Below, one piece after another: positions 36,217 to 45,975 of a stretch of DNA of 64,000 nucleotides. The notes under the pieces were generated by a model, which saw nothing but the letters and a program-made list of their open reading frames with translations, had not been told where the DNA came from and did not search any database. Both the position numbers and the translations under genes were made by a program. How positions within the stretch are numbered: the first letter of the stretch is position 1; each line of letters starts with the position of its first letter. Source of the stretch: Chlorobiales bacterium Clorobi_01. Lineage in GTDB: Bacteria > Bacteroidota > Chlorobiia > Chlorobiales > Chlorobiaceae. The stretch lies in assembly GCA_001602925.1 (NCBI GenBank), contig LUZT01000013.1, forward strand, positions 1 to 64,000, written 5' to 3'.

Positions 36217-37709
36217 AACGGGAAGTGACCATCGCCAGGGAGGGAAGTATCGCGATGGCAGGATTCGCGTTCGGCCAGCTCTTCCGCTTTGGCTACAACC
36301 TCGCGGCGGCAAGGTTGCTTGGCGCGGAGGCTCTCGGCACCTACGCGCTTGTGGTCGCCGTGATGCAGGTGGGCGAAGTGGTGGCTGTAGGCGGCCTTGA
36401 TGCAGGCTTGCTGCGCTTCGTCAGCCAGCGGGAGGGCGAGGAGCGCAAGAGCGTCATCGCATCGGCCATGAAGCGTTCGGTGCTTGCGTCGATGCTTGTC
36501 GGTGCGTTGGTGCTGCTCTTTTCGGGGCATGTCGCAGGGCTGTTGCACGGAGGCTGGCTTATGCAGCTGGCGCTGTGCAGCGCGGCGGCGGCATTGCCGT
36601 TGTCAGTGATGACGATCATGGCAGGGGTTACCATGCAGGCGCATCACAACCTTTTGCCCAAGGTGCTGGCCACGCAGGTGATTCAGCCAGTGCTGCTGGT
36701 GCTCACGATGGTTGTCGCCCGTTATGCTTCGGGCGTCAGCGCGGCGCTGGCCTTGCCGTTTCTTCTTGCGCCGCTGGCGGCACTCGTCTGGATTCTGCCG
36801 GGTTTCAGGCAAGTGACTGGTATCGGCCTGAGCGACGTGCGCCGCGCCTACGGCAACCGGGAGCTGTGGCAGTTCTCCCTGCCGCTGCTTGCCGTGGCAC
36901 TTTTCTCGATCCTGTCACACTGGATCGACGTGGTGATGCTCGGTTTTCTGACCGACGTGCGCACGGTTGGCCTCTACCAGCCCGCCGCACGCACGGCCGG
37001 GCTACTGCGCTCTGTACTGCTTGCATTTTCCGGGATCGCCGCCCCCATAATCGCCGGATACCATGGGCGGCAGGAAAATGCGGGCATTCGGGAGACCTAC
37101 GAGACAGTAAACCGCTGGATTGTGATGCTCGTCATGGTGCCGTTCCTGATGCTCGTGCTTTTTCCTGACGAGGTGCTCTCCGTGTTTGGCAAGGGCTTCG
37201 ATGCGGGATCGACAGCGCTGGTGCTTCTGGCTGTCACGTCGCTTCTGTATGCCTCGTTTGGTCTCGGCAACACGGTGCTTGCCATGAGCGGCGGGGAGCG
37301 GCTGAGCATGATGAATCAGGCTGGGGCGCTTTTGCTTCAGGCTCTCCTGCACTGGCTCCTGATCCCTCGATTCGGATTGAACGGGGCGGCCTTCTCGACG
37401 CTCGCCGTCATGGCGTTGCTGACCATCGTGCGAATGGCTGAATTGCGCTCTCAGCTGGGCATTCCGGCACTTTCGGGCAAACTCTGGAAGCCACTCGCGG
37501 CGGGTATCGCCGCAGGGGCAATCATGCTTGCAATCAGGTACGGGGCCCCGTCGCTACCGCCGCTCATGCTGCTTGCCGTGGCAGGCGCAGCGGGAGGTTT
37601 CGTGTATGTACTGCTGATCCGGGCGCTCCGGTTGGAACAGGAGGAGATGGAAGTTATTTTGAAGTTTATGCCTTTTCTGAAACGTCAAAGAACGAACGCT
37701 GCGCCGTGA
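36213..37709 (+). CDS. Polysaccharide flippase (Wzx/MATE-like, oligosaccharide exporter)
   Basis: A 498-residue protein with about 14 hydrophobic segments. It starts (GTG 36213) with GSIAMAGFAFGQLFRFGYNL, typical of polysaccharide synthase/flippase proteins, and contains FSLPLLAVALFSILSHWIDV near residue 225. It probably moves lipid-linked sugar units across the inner membrane. No Wzy polymerase is obvious, although the next gene product is a large membrane protein. It is coupled to both neighbours by GTGA overlaps. Confidence 0.9.
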   Translation: MKREVTIAREGSIAMAGFAFGQLFRFGYNLAAARLLGAEALGTYALVVAVMQVGEVVAVGGLDAGLLRFVSQREGEERKSVIASAMKRSVLASMLVGALVLLFSGHVAGLLHGGWLMQLALCSAAAALPLSVMTIMAGVTMQAHHNLLPKVLATQVIQPVLLVLTMVVARYASGVSAALALPFLLAPLAALVWILPGFRQVTGIGLSDVRRAYGNRELWQFSLPLLAVALFSILSHWIDVVMLGFLTDVRTVGLYQPAARTAGLLRSVLLAFSGIAAPIIAGYHGRQENAGIRETYETVNRWIVMLVMVPFLMLVLFPDEVLSVFGKGFDAGSTALVLLAVTSLLYASFGLGNTVLAMSGGERLSMMNQAGALLLQALLHWLLIPRFGLNGAAFSTLAVMALLTIVRMAELRSQLGIPALSGKLWKPLAAGIAAGAIMLAIRYGAPSLPPLMLLAVAGAAGGFVYVLLIRALRLEQEEMEVILKFMPFLKRQRTNAAP

Positions 37710-40084
37710 AAAAAGCCCCCTGGCCGTCCCTGGCCGCCATAGCCCTGTTTGCCCTTCTGCTCGTCGTGCCCTTCTGCCCGCTTCTTACCCTGCGCTTCGT
37801 GCCGGGTTCGCCGGACAGCGTCACGCCGATGGCGCTCGACAAGGCGCTCGAAGCATTGCAGGCGCAATCCGGCCGCTATCCGCTCTGGCAGCCCTGGACA
37901 TTTTCGGGAATGCCGACCGTCGAGGCTTTCAGCTACCTGAGTGGCCTCTATCTGCCGAACCTGCTGTTCGGATTCCTGCATCTCGACCCGATGTACATTC
38001 AGCTTCTGCATCTCGTGTTTGCCGGAATGGGCGGCTTCGTGCTCGCGCGGCGGCTTGGTCTCGGCAGCATTCCTGCGTTCCTCTCGGGGTCGGCCTTTAT
38101 GCTCAATCCCTACATGACCGCCATGCTCGTGTATGGTCACGGCAGTCAGCTCATGACGGCGGCGTACATGCCGTGGGTGCTCTGGGCGGCGCTTCGCCTC
38201 GGCGAAAAGGGCCGCCTTGCCGATGCGGGACTACTGGCGCTGATGCTCGGCTTGCAGCTCCAGCGCGCGCATGTGCAGATCGCGTGGTACACCTGGATGC
38301 TTGCCGTGCCGCTGCTCGTGATGAAGATTCTGATCGACGCGAAGCCCTGCGCTCCGAAGGGCAAGGCCGGAGTGCTCGCCCTCGCGGCGCTCGCGCTTGG
38401 CGTGGCTATCGCCTTGCAGGTCTATCTGCCTGCGCTCGGCTATCTGCCTTTCTCGGCGCGTTCGGGGGCTGGCGATGCCGCCGAGGCTTATCGCTACGCA
38501 ACGCTGTGGTCGATGCATCCGCTGGAGCTGATTACCTACCTGATGCCCGGCGCGTTCGGCTTTGGCGGCATCACCTACTGGGGCTTCATGCCCTTCACCG
38601 ATTTTCCCCACTACGCGGGCCTCGTCGTGCTTGGCTTCGCCATTGCCGGAGTCGTCGCCGGTCGCAAAAAGCCGATGGTGCTGTTCCTTTCCGCCATGAC
38701 GGCATTGGCGCTTCTGCTCTCATTCGGCAACTTTTTCAGCCCGGTGTATGACCTTTTCTACCACTTCGCGCCAAAGTTCAGCTCCTTCCGGGTGCCGTCG
38801 ATGGTGCTCGTCGTCGTGGCGCTCTGCCTTGCGCTGCTTGCCGGGTATGGGCTTCAGGCGTGGCTCGACAGGCCGCTGGCAGAATCGTCTCCCGTGCTCA
38901 AGTGGGGCGGTCTCTTCATCGGTGTGGCGGCAGTGCTCTTCCTCACCTTTGAAGGGGGACTCGAACAACTCCTCCGCGCTGCCTTTCCTACGGTGCAGAT
39001 CGATAACTACGATCTGGTTACGATGGTCGGCAATCTTCGCTGGGAGCTGTGGAGCGGGAGCCTGTTCGTGCTGATCGTCGTGGCGGCAGCCGTTGCCGGC
39101 CTGTTGTGGATCGCTGCGCGGGGCATGACTGGGGCGCGGTTGGCAGCCATCGTGCTGGTTGCGCTGTCGTGCGCCGACCTCGTCTGGATCGACCATCGCA
39201 TCGTCTCGCCCGATGAGCGCTCGCTGCGGGCTTCACCGCTGGTTGAGCGCGCGGCGCTCGACCGGGCGCTCGAAAGTGACGAGATCACCCGCTTCCTTGC
39301 CAGCCGCCCGGGCGTGTTCCGGATTTATCCGGCAGGCCGCCTCTTCACCGAAAACAAGTTCAGTCTTGCTGGTATCGAATCGGTTGGCGGCTACCATGCG
39401 GCCAAGCTCGGAGTCTATCAGGAGCTGCTCGCCCGTACCGACAATCTGGCCAACCTCGATGTTTTGCGGATGCTGAACGTAGGCTATGTGCTCAGCCCTG
39501 CACCGATCGACAATCCTGCGCTGAAGGCGGTGGCTGCCGGGAAGCTCAATCTCATTTCCGGCGAAGTGCCGGTTGCGGTGTATGAGCTTGCGGGCTCGAT
39601 GCCGCGAGCCTGGTTCGCGCCGTGGGCTGTCGCCGTTCAGAGCGACGATGAGGCCATCGCGGCTGTCATGGCCGGGCGGGGTGCCGACGGCGGAGCGTTT
39701 GTGACCGGAGCTCCGTGGCAGGGGATGAAGCGTTTTTCGACCGGCACGGTGCTCTCCATGCAGCGGAGCGCCGAATCGATCGCGATGAAGGTTCGCGCGG
39801 AGGGCGACGCTTTGCTCGTGCTCAGCGAAGTCTTCTATCCCGAACGGTGGACGCTCACGGTCGATGGCCACGAGCAGCCGACGCTCAAAATCGATGGCAT
39901 CATTCGTGGCATAGTAGTGCCACCGGGCGAGCACGAGGTGCGGTTCGTCTATGACCGGAGCCGTTTCGAAACGGGCCGGACGGTCTCGCTCGTCGCCACG
40001 CTCCTGTCGCTCGGTCTCATCGCCGCCGGAATCGTTACCGTAAGAACGTCCTCGAAAACCATCAAACCTTCGGGCAAGCCGTGA
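37706..40084 (+). CDS. YfhO-like large membrane protein (GT-C-type glycosyltransferase candidate)
   Basis: A 792-residue protein, start GTG 37706, with about 12 hydrophobic segments in the first 500 residues. The YfhO-type stretch LWQPWTFSGMPTVEAFSYL occurs near residue 55. A soluble, mostly beta domain follows, with SEVFYPERWTLTVDG near 710, then a last membrane segment. YfhO relatives are lipid-linked sugar transferases of the GT-C class, for example adding glucose or GlcNAc to teichoic acids or glycolipids. Role here: modification or polymerisation of the cluster's polysaccharide, inferred. Confidence 0.85.
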   Translation: MKKAPWPSLAAIALFALLLVVPFCPLLTLRFVPGSPDSVTPMALDKALEALQAQSGRYPLWQPWTFSGMPTVEAFSYLSGLYLPNLLFGFLHLDPMYIQLLHLVFAGMGGFVLARRLGLGSIPAFLSGSAFMLNPYMTAMLVYGHGSQLMTAAYMPWVLWAALRLGEKGRLADAGLLALMLGLQLQRAHVQIAWYTWMLAVPLLVMKILIDAKPCAPKGKAGVLALAALALGVAIALQVYLPALGYLPFSARSGAGDAAEAYRYATLWSMHPLELITYLMPGAFGFGGITYWGFMPFTDFPHYAGLVVLGFAIAGVVAGRKKPMVLFLSAMTALALLLSFGNFFSPVYDLFYHFAPKFSSFRVPSMVLVVVALCLALLAGYGLQAWLDRPLAESSPVLKWGGLFIGVAAVLFLTFEGGLEQLLRAAFPTVQIDNYDLVTMVGNLRWELWSGSLFVLIVVAAAVAGLLWIAARGMTGARLAAIVLVALSCADLVWIDHRIVSPDERSLRASPLVERAALDRALESDEITRFLASRPGVFRIYPAGRLFTENKFSLAGIESVGGYHAAKLGVYQELLARTDNLANLDVLRMLNVGYVLSPAPIDNPALKAVAAGKLNLISGEVPVAVYELAGSMPRAWFAPWAVAVQSDDEAIAAVMAGRGADGGAFVTGAPWQGMKRFSTGTVLSMQRSAESIAMKVRAEGDALLVLSEVFYPERWTLTVDGHEQPTLKIDGIIRGIVVPPGEHEVRFVYDRSRFETGRTVSLVATLLSLGLIAAGIVTVRTSSKTIKPSGKP

Positions 40085-41364
40085 GAAAAGTCCTGATCCT
40101 TACCCGCAACTTTCCGCCATACGTCACCGGCAGTGCATCGAGGGCATGGAAGTTCGCCTCAAATTTCACCACCATTGGCTGGGAGCCGGTCGTCGTCGCC
40201 CCTCCCGCCATCGCCGGCATGGCTGGGGGCGTGAAGTCTGGCGCGAATCCCGTCAATGAGGTGTGCCGCATTGCCCCCGACCTCGATGCTGGTGAACTCG
40301 ACGCGGCAGGCCGGTGCGCACTGTTGCATGGGCAGGAGGTTCCTGGTACGACGGGGTTGTTCAAGGGACGTCATGCCAAATCGTTCAAAAGCGCGACTGA
40401 CGGCGAACTCTGGCTGAAAAATGCCACGGCCACGGTCGAGCGGCTGCTCGAAGAGGATCCGGAGATCGAGCTGCTCTATGCCCAGGGGCCACCGCTGGAG
40501 CCGCTCATGCTCGCGTTTGATATCGCCCGGAAGCACTCGCTGAACATCATGCTCGACATCACCGAGCCGCTCGATCCCTCGATGCCCCAGCCCGCTGCAT
40601 CCCGTTCCTCCGCGGCGGCCAAAGCCGAGGAGCAGGTCATGCTCTCGGGCGTGCCGATCCTGACGCCGAACCGCCTTCTCAAGGAGTATTTCCTGAAAAA
40701 ATACCACGGCAAGCTCGACAACAACCTCGTGACCATCGTGCCCCCAGCCTTCGATCCGTCACATCCGGCATTCAGGCGGCAGGAGCCGAACCGTTCAGGC
40801 ACAGTGCTGCGCATCGCGTTGCTGGTGGCCGATTTGCCTGTTGCCGATCTCAAGGCGCTCGTCTCCGGCCTTGAGGCCTGGATACAGGCAGACGGCATCA
40901 TCGCCGGAGGCATCGAGATCGTGCTTCTCGGCGATGGTGTGCCGGAGCTTCTGCGCCGCACTGCCAAGAAACCGGTCCAGAAACTTTTCACCGTCGATGA
41001 AACCGGCGGAATCGACAGTGAGCTGGAGGAGTGCAGGAAGACAGCGTTTTTCTGCGCCGTGCTGGGGAACTCCGCCGCCAGCGCAAGCATTGTGCCGGAT
41101 CGTCTGGCCGACGCGCTTGGCATGGGCCTGCCCTTGTGCGTCATCGCGCCCGATGGCGAAGCGTCGCGGCTGGTGCTCGATGCCGGCGGCATGTCTGCGC
41201 CCGTCGGAGACGCAAAAGCGATCATGGAGCTGTTCCGTGCGATGGCTTCCGCCTGGTCGTTCGGGAACCTGCAAAGCACGCCTGACTGGCTCCGGGAGAA
41301 GCACGCCATCGGCACCGTCATGCAGGAGCTGACGAGAGCGATCGCCAGCCAGCCATTGCATTGA
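40081..41364 (+). CDS. Glycosyltransferase-like protein (GT4-type N-terminus)
   Basis: A 427-residue protein, start GTG 40081. The N-terminus VLILTRNFPPYVTGSASRAWKFAS is a GT-B start (motif given in part). EEQVMLSGVPILTPNRLL and DRLADALGMGLPLCVIAPDGEA are typical GT-B sequences, but the usual EX7E block is weak, so activity is uncertain. It is the last gene of the overlapping polysaccharide series; about 110 bases separate it from corA. Confidence 0.8.
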   Translation: MRKVLILTRNFPPYVTGSASRAWKFASNFTTIGWEPVVVAPPAIAGMAGGVKSGANPVNEVCRIAPDLDAGELDAAGRCALLHGQEVPGTTGLFKGRHAKSFKSATDGELWLKNATATVERLLEEDPEIELLYAQGPPLEPLMLAFDIARKHSLNIMLDITEPLDPSMPQPAASRSSAAAKAEEQVMLSGVPILTPNRLLKEYFLKKYHGKLDNNLVTIVPPAFDPSHPAFRRQEPNRSGTVLRIALLVADLPVADLKALVSGLEAWIQADGIIAGGIEIVLLGDGVPELLRRTAKKPVQKLFTVDETGGIDSELEECRKTAFFCAVLGNSAASASIVPDRLADALGMGLPLCVIAPDGEASRLVLDAGGMSAPVGDAKAIMELFRAMASAWSFGNLQSTPDWLREKHAIGTVMQELTRAIASQPLH

Positions 41365-41478
41365 TGCTTTATTGTTCGGGTTTTTGATTCGATCTGCTGT
41401 TTCGCCAATCCGGAACCGGCAGGCCGTCAAACCGGTTTGCCTCATGAACGAAGAAGGGTAACCATTGAGGAGCCGCCG

Positions 41479-42603
41479 ATGAAGAACAAGCTGCCCGCAC
41501 CACATCCGCTTCACGGACATTCCCACAAGCGGAAGCATGAAAAACGGCTCTTCAGGAGCCGCCACAAATCGATCGGCCAGCCGCCGGGCTCACTCATCCA
41601 TATCGGCGAACAGAAGGTCGAGAAGGCTGAAATCACGGTCATCGGCTATGACGAAAAACAGATGGTCACGATGTCCGTCAGCGATGCCGCGGAGTGCTTC
41701 GCCCTGAAAGAGAAGTTCAAGGTGCTCTGGATCAACGTCGATGGCCTGCACGAAACTGGCGTGATCGAAAAGCTTGGGGAGCTGTTCGGCATCGATCCGC
41801 TGACGCAGGAGGACATCCTGCACACTGGCCAGCGCCCGAAAGTCGAGGATTTCGAGCGTTACCTCTTTCTGTCGCTCCAGATGCTCGACTTCAACCGCGA
41901 GACCGGCGAAATCGGCCAGGAGCAGCTGAGCATCGTGCTCGGCCCCGGCTGGCTCATCACCTTCCAGGAAAAGCCGGGCGACACGTTCGAAGCTCTCCGG
42001 CAGCGGATCGGCAGCAGCAGCGCCAAAGTCAGGAAGCACGAGGCCGATTTTCTCGCTTACGCCCTCGTCGATTCGGTTGTTGACCACTACTTCTCGATAC
42101 TCGAAGAGATCGAGAACCGGATCGATATGCTGGACGCCGACCTGATGGCCACCTTCAGTCAGGAGACCTTCAATGCCCTCAACGCGCTCAAGCGGGAGCT
42201 GATCATGTTCCGCAAAGCGGTCTGGCCGTTGCGGGAGATCATCGGCAGCGTCGCGAGAGACGACTTCGCCGTGGTGGGGGACCTGGTCGAGCACTATTTC
42301 CGGGATGTGTATGACCACGTCATTCTCGTGATCGACACGGTCGAGGTGTTCCGGGAGATCGTCACCAGCATGCACGAAACCTGGCTGGCCGGCGTCAACA
42401 ACCGAATGAACGAAATCATGAAGTTTCTCACCATGATCGCCACGATCTTCATGCCGCTGTCGTTCATTGCCGGGGTTTACGGCATGAACTTCAAATATAT
42501 GCCGGAACTGAACCTCTGGTGGGGCTACTACGCCGTGCTCGGCCTCATGGTGCTGATCGTTCTGGGTTTCATGAAATATTACCGGTCGAGGAAATGGTTC
42601 TGA
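41479..42603 (+). CDS. corA: CorA-family magnesium/divalent cation transporter
   Basis: A 374-residue protein with a large soluble N-terminal domain and two C-terminal membrane segments (about 312-332 and 345-366). The hallmark YGMNF follows the first membrane helix (AGVYGMNFKYMPEL), and the loop ends in a charged tail. It carries the CorA funnel helices (EEIENRIDMLDADLM). It mediates Mg2+ or Co2+ uptake. ATG 41479 with GAGGAG upstream is used. A His/Lys/Arg-rich N-terminal tail of about 50 residues is unusual but common in this subfamily. Confidence 0.94.
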   Translation: MKNKLPAPHPLHGHSHKRKHEKRLFRSRHKSIGQPPGSLIHIGEQKVEKAEITVIGYDEKQMVTMSVSDAAECFALKEKFKVLWINVDGLHETGVIEKLGELFGIDPLTQEDILHTGQRPKVEDFERYLFLSLQMLDFNRETGEIGQEQLSIVLGPGWLITFQEKPGDTFEALRQRIGSSSAKVRKHEADFLAYALVDSVVDHYFSILEEIENRIDMLDADLMATFSQETFNALNALKRELIMFRKAVWPLREIIGSVARDDFAVVGDLVEHYFRDVYDHVILVIDTVEVFREIVTSMHETWLAGVNNRMNEIMKFLTMIATIFMPLSFIAGVYGMNFKYMPELNLWWGYYAVLGLMVLIVLGFMKYYRSRKWF

Positions 42604-42675
42604 AGGAATGGTTTATCAGGCCCGGCCACATGCGGGGAAACCTGACCGGACTGAAATTCACAAACACATCCGCAC

Positions 42676-43140
42676 CTACTTTTTCTTGCTGCCGACAAAA
42701 TAGGTCAGTCCTGCGGTGACGAGCGCAATTGCCCCGCCAAGCCAGATCAGCTCCTGTTCACCGTGCCATTGCACCACATGGCCGAGAAAGACGACCGACA
42801 TCACCACGACGATGACGCCGATCAGCTTGTTTTTCAGATCGTCGAGGGTATGAATGACCAGCCAGTGTGGCAATTCGAGTGTATCGTCGATGAACAGTTC
42901 GTACAGCCCCAGCGAGATGATGAAAAAGACTGTGCCGAGCAGGAACAGATCGATGCTCTCAATGAAGCCGAGCACGAGCAGCTTGCCGGTTTTACCGGAA
43001 ATTTCTGCGTGCATGACCGTATCGGCAATAAGCTGAACCACCGAAATACCGCCATACAGAAGCAGTGTCAGTGCGGCAAAAAACGTTCCCGCAACTGCGA
43101 TGATTACAAGGTACCGGCTTGAAGAGAGCAGTCGCTGCAT
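42676..43140 (-). CDS. UPF0114 (YqhA)-family membrane protein
   Basis: A 154-residue protein with four hydrophobic segments (residues about 11-33, 54-80, 105-122 and 134-150). The family stretch FIESIDLFLLGTVFFIISLGL lies in the second segment (given in part: ESIDLFLLGTVFFII), followed by LYELFIDD. Function is unknown. ATG 43140 is used rather than longer upstream starts that extend into non-coding DNA. It is convergent with corA. Confidence 0.9.
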   Translation of the reverse strand: MQRLLSSSRYLVIIAVAGTFFAALTLLLYGGISVVQLIADTVMHAEISGKTGKLLVLGFIESIDLFLLGTVFFIISLGLYELFIDDTLELPHWLVIHTLDDLKNKLIGVIVVVMSVVFLGHVVQWHGEQELIWLGGAIALVTAGLTYFVGSKKK

Positions 43141-43912
43141 GGTGATTGGTTTATGGGTTGATAGCCGTTGTTGTTGCAGCGCATAAGTTAGGTAATGGAT
43201 GGGTGAAATGGAACAGTTCTGGTGAGTGCAGACAAGCGTAGCAACGCTACTCTTTTTTTTGTTGGCAGATTGCGGCTGTAATGGAGTGGGCGTTTTCTTT
43301 CGACCTTTGAAGGGCTTACAACGCATAACGTTACTTCTTACCACGCTTTTTCCCGGAGTTGTCGAATGCCATCACTGGACTGGCAAAAAGGCTGTCGTCA
43401 ACCATCACAAGAAGGTTTCGTTTGATCGGTTGCGGCGCCTTGCCCTCCGGTGCTCGCCGGGATGCTGACGGTGTTTCCCTCATGCTCGGCCAGTTTGCGC
43501 GCTTCTGGACCTTCACGCCGGCCAGTAACGGCAAAGCTCTCGCCCGAGCTTTCGGCTTCTACGACAACGCCCTGCGCGGCGGAGAAGTTGGCCCCGGGAA
43601 TGGCTTCGCCGTGCGGTGTGTGAAGGATTGACATCGATCTTTTCGCTGTAGCAAAACGCAAGAGAGAACCAACTCACTTCTCATTAGCCTGTTTATCTGT
43701 CAAGAATGAATGCCGGGTTATTCTTTTTATTGCTCGACTTTGAGTGAGTCTGTTTCAGGTTACGGTCGAAAGAGCGCAAGCATATCAGCGTATCGCCTGC
43801 CGTTTATAGCTATCTCTTCGTTTGTGAACAGGCTCCATGTTTTTTCTCTTACGTTCCTTTTTGCTGATGGTGATCGCGGGAGAGTTGTGAGAGCACGAAG
43901 TCGATAAGCTGT
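43141..43912. other. 772-base region without a confident gene
   Basis: Short overlapping frames exist on the - strand: 43398-43661 (87 codons, MSILHTPHGEAIPGANFS, with a possible start one line upstream) and 43331-43534 (67 codons, ending DNSGKKRGKK). Each continues where the other becomes less protein-like, so a frameshifted or repeat-derived sequence is possible. No known domain is recognised. The 43700-43900 part is AT-richer. It may contain a dispersed repeat. Confidence 0.45.
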
Positions 43913-44641
43913 TCAGAGTTCGATATACTCACCGTTTTGCAGCGAGTAGCGGCGAAGGTTCAACGGTTCGTTGTTGTCGAGCTGGATGGCCAGAGCGGTG
44001 GCGAAGCCGCACATGTAGTCGAACACGGGCGTGATGCAGGTGAGGCTCCGGTTGGCTCCGAATGGCATCTTGAAGCGAGTCATGCGGTACTGCGTGGCGA
44101 CATCGAAGGCGGCAAGGCCGTGTTCGAGCGGCCAGCCGCTGGCTTTGATCAGGGCTTCCTTGATGCTCCATATCCGGATGAATGCCTTGTTTTTTTCGCG
44201 ACTGGGCAGGTTGACGATGATCGCGTACTCCTCGGCGGAGAAGTATTTGCGGGCCAGCAGATCGATGTCATCCACTGTTCGTATCCTTTCGATGTCGACG
44301 CCCATTTCAGAGTGTTTTGAAAAAGCGTAGACAATCTGACGGCCTGAATGGGAGAGGTTGAAGTAGAGGCCAATGTTTTCGGGGAAGGTCATGAACGGCT
44401 TTCCGACCTGCGTGCTGGAGAACCGGATCAGGGACGGTTCAATGCTGAGCGTCTCGCCGAGCAGGAGCCGGAGAAGACCTCTGCGGAGAACAAAGTTATG
44501 TCGGTCGTTGTCGAAACGGAATCGATCGGCTTTTTCTTTTTCCTCATCGGTAAGCGTTTCGAAAAGCTTCTCTTCCGGAATTCCGGCGATGTGCGTGTCG
44601 GTATGGATGAGGGTGACGGCCTCTTTCGAAATAATCATCAT
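43913..44641 (-). CDS. 4'-phosphopantetheinyl transferase (Sfp type)
   Basis: A 242-residue protein of the Sfp/AcpT superfamily. It has the substrate blocks LYFNLSHSG near residue 110, MGVDIERI near 130 (Mg-binding Asp/Glu) and WSIKEALIKASG near 175 (Lys/Glu of the active site). It transfers phosphopantetheine from CoA onto carrier proteins. The larger size and C-terminal region resemble Sfp rather than the small AcpS. ATG 44641 is preferred; an upstream ATG at 44704 adds 21 residues with no family match. Confidence 0.88.
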   Translation of the reverse strand: MMIISKEAVTLIHTDTHIAGIPEEKLFETLTDEEKEKADRFRFDNDRHNFVLRRGLLRLLLGETLSIEPSLIRFSSTQVGKPFMTFPENIGLYFNLSHSGRQIVYAFSKHSEMGVDIERIRTVDDIDLLARKYFSAEEYAIIVNLPSREKNKAFIRIWSIKEALIKASGWPLEHGLAAFDVATQYRMTRFKMPFGANRSLTCITPVFDYMCGFATALAIQLDNNEPLNLRRYSLQNGEYIEL

Positions 44642-45040
44642 TTCATGTCTCAGGTTCTGGAAGGCCGTGGCCCCATTTCGCGCGCCTCGTTCCGTTTTGC
44701 TCAATCTACGATTTTTTGACTGGCATCGTTCCCGGAGCTTGGTTACACAAGCCTCGTGAGGGGAGGGGATTTCAGGAAACGGCGTAAACCGGATTCAATT
44801 CCAAGAGAAAAACGTTCACGGGGCAGGTTTTGCCTGGTATTCAGCAGATGAGAATCGCTCAATTTAATCTTATTCGGGTTTGGTGGCCGATAAAAATGGA
44901 TAAAAGAGGCAGGTAAGTCAAAAAAACGATAGATGAGATTTTGTTTTTTGAGGTAATTCTTTTACTTTGGTCGTCCTTATGGTTTTCCCTGAATGATTTT
45001 TCATCGGAAGTCTCAAACGAAATAGAAAAGAGTTTACTGT
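44642..45040. other. Leader/promoter region of the str operon
   Basis: Between the divergently oriented transferase gene and rpsL lie about 400 bases, AT-rich over 44850-45040 (many A/T runs such as TTTTGTTTTTTGAGG). A palindrome CCTC-GT-GAGG occurs near 44752-44761. This should hold the rpsL promoter, but no convincing -35/-10 pair could be picked by eye. Confidence 0.4.
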
Positions 45041-45439
45041 ATGCCGACGATTCAGCAGCTTATCAGGCACGGAAGAAGTATGAAGGCGTCAAAGACCGCC
45101 TCACCGGCTCTGGAAAAATGCCCTCAGAAAAGGGGTGTTTGCACCCGTGTCTACACGACTACCCCAAAAAAGCCGAACTCCGCGCTTCGCAAGGTCGCTC
45201 GTGTCAGGCTGTCCAACAAGATTGAAGTGACGGCTTACATTCCGGGTGAGGGTCATAACCTCCAGGAGCACTCCATTGTGCTGATCCGTGGCGGAAGGGT
45301 GAAGGATCTTCCTGGTGTCCGTTATCATATCGTTCGCGGCTCACTCGATACGTCGGGCGTCGCTGACCGCAAGCAGAGCCGCTCCAAGTACGGGGCCAAG
45401 GTTCCGAAGCCCGGTGCTGCTCCTGCAAAGAAGAAATAA
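45041..45439 (+). CDS. rpsL: 30S ribosomal protein S12
   Basis: 132 residues. The loop [19 protein letters not shown] carries the lysine that is altered in streptomycin-resistant mutants; here it is the wild-type Lys. [16 protein letters not shown] near the C-terminus is the second conserved block. S12 sits in the decoding centre. First gene of the str operon, 24 bases before rpsG. Confidence 0.97.
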   Translation: MPTIQQLIRHGRSMKASKTASPALEKCPQKRGVCTRVYTTTPKKPNSALRKVARVRLSNKIEVTAYIPGEGHNLQEHSIVLIRGGRVKDLPGVRYHIVRGSLDTSGVADRKQSRSKYGAKVPKPGAAPAKKK

Positions 45440-45463
45440 AACTGAATCTTAACTCGGATTATA

Positions 45464-45934
45464 ATGGCAAAGAAGGGTTCCGGATACGGACTGCGCGGCG
45501 GCGATTTTCGTTACAACGATGAGACGGTTGCTCGTCTGATCAATGCGATCATGCTCGATGGCAAGAAGGTTGTTGCGACCAAGGTTGTGTATGATGCTTT
45601 TGATATTATTGCGAACAAGGTTGAAGGTGGTGATGCTCTTGAGGTTTTCCGCAAGGCGATGGGCAATGTCGCTCCGCTGGTCGAGGTTCGCAGCAAAAGG
45701 GTTGGTGGCGCTACCTATCAGATTCCGATGGAGGTTCCGGCTTCCAGGAGAACCGCACTGGCTTTCCGCTGGATCAAGCAGTTTGCGACCCGTCGTGGCG
45801 GTCGTTCGATGGCCGAGAAACTCGCGGCTGAGCTGCTCGATGCTTCCAACGAGCAGGGCGCTTCGGTAAAGAAGCGCGACGAGGTGCATCGCATGGCTGA
45901 GGCCAACAAGGCATTTGCTCACTTCAGGTTCTGA
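45464..45934 (+). CDS. rpsG: 30S ribosomal protein S7
   Basis: 156 residues; the RGG-containing N-terminus and KVVATKVVYDAFDIIANK helices are typical. The block SKRVGGATYQIPMEV and RRGGRSMAEKLAAELLDA are conserved. S7 nucleates the 30S head and, in many bacteria, represses the str operon. It lies 41 bases upstream of fusA. Confidence 0.97.
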   Translation: MAKKGSGYGLRGGDFRYNDETVARLINAIMLDGKKVVATKVVYDAFDIIANKVEGGDALEVFRKAMGNVAPLVEVRSKRVGGATYQIPMEVPASRRTALAFRWIKQFATRRGGRSMAEKLAAELLDASNEQGASVKKRDEVHRMAEANKAFAHFRF

Positions 45935-45975
45935 GTCTGTAGGCAAGAAGGAATTACTTAAAAAACGATCGATTT

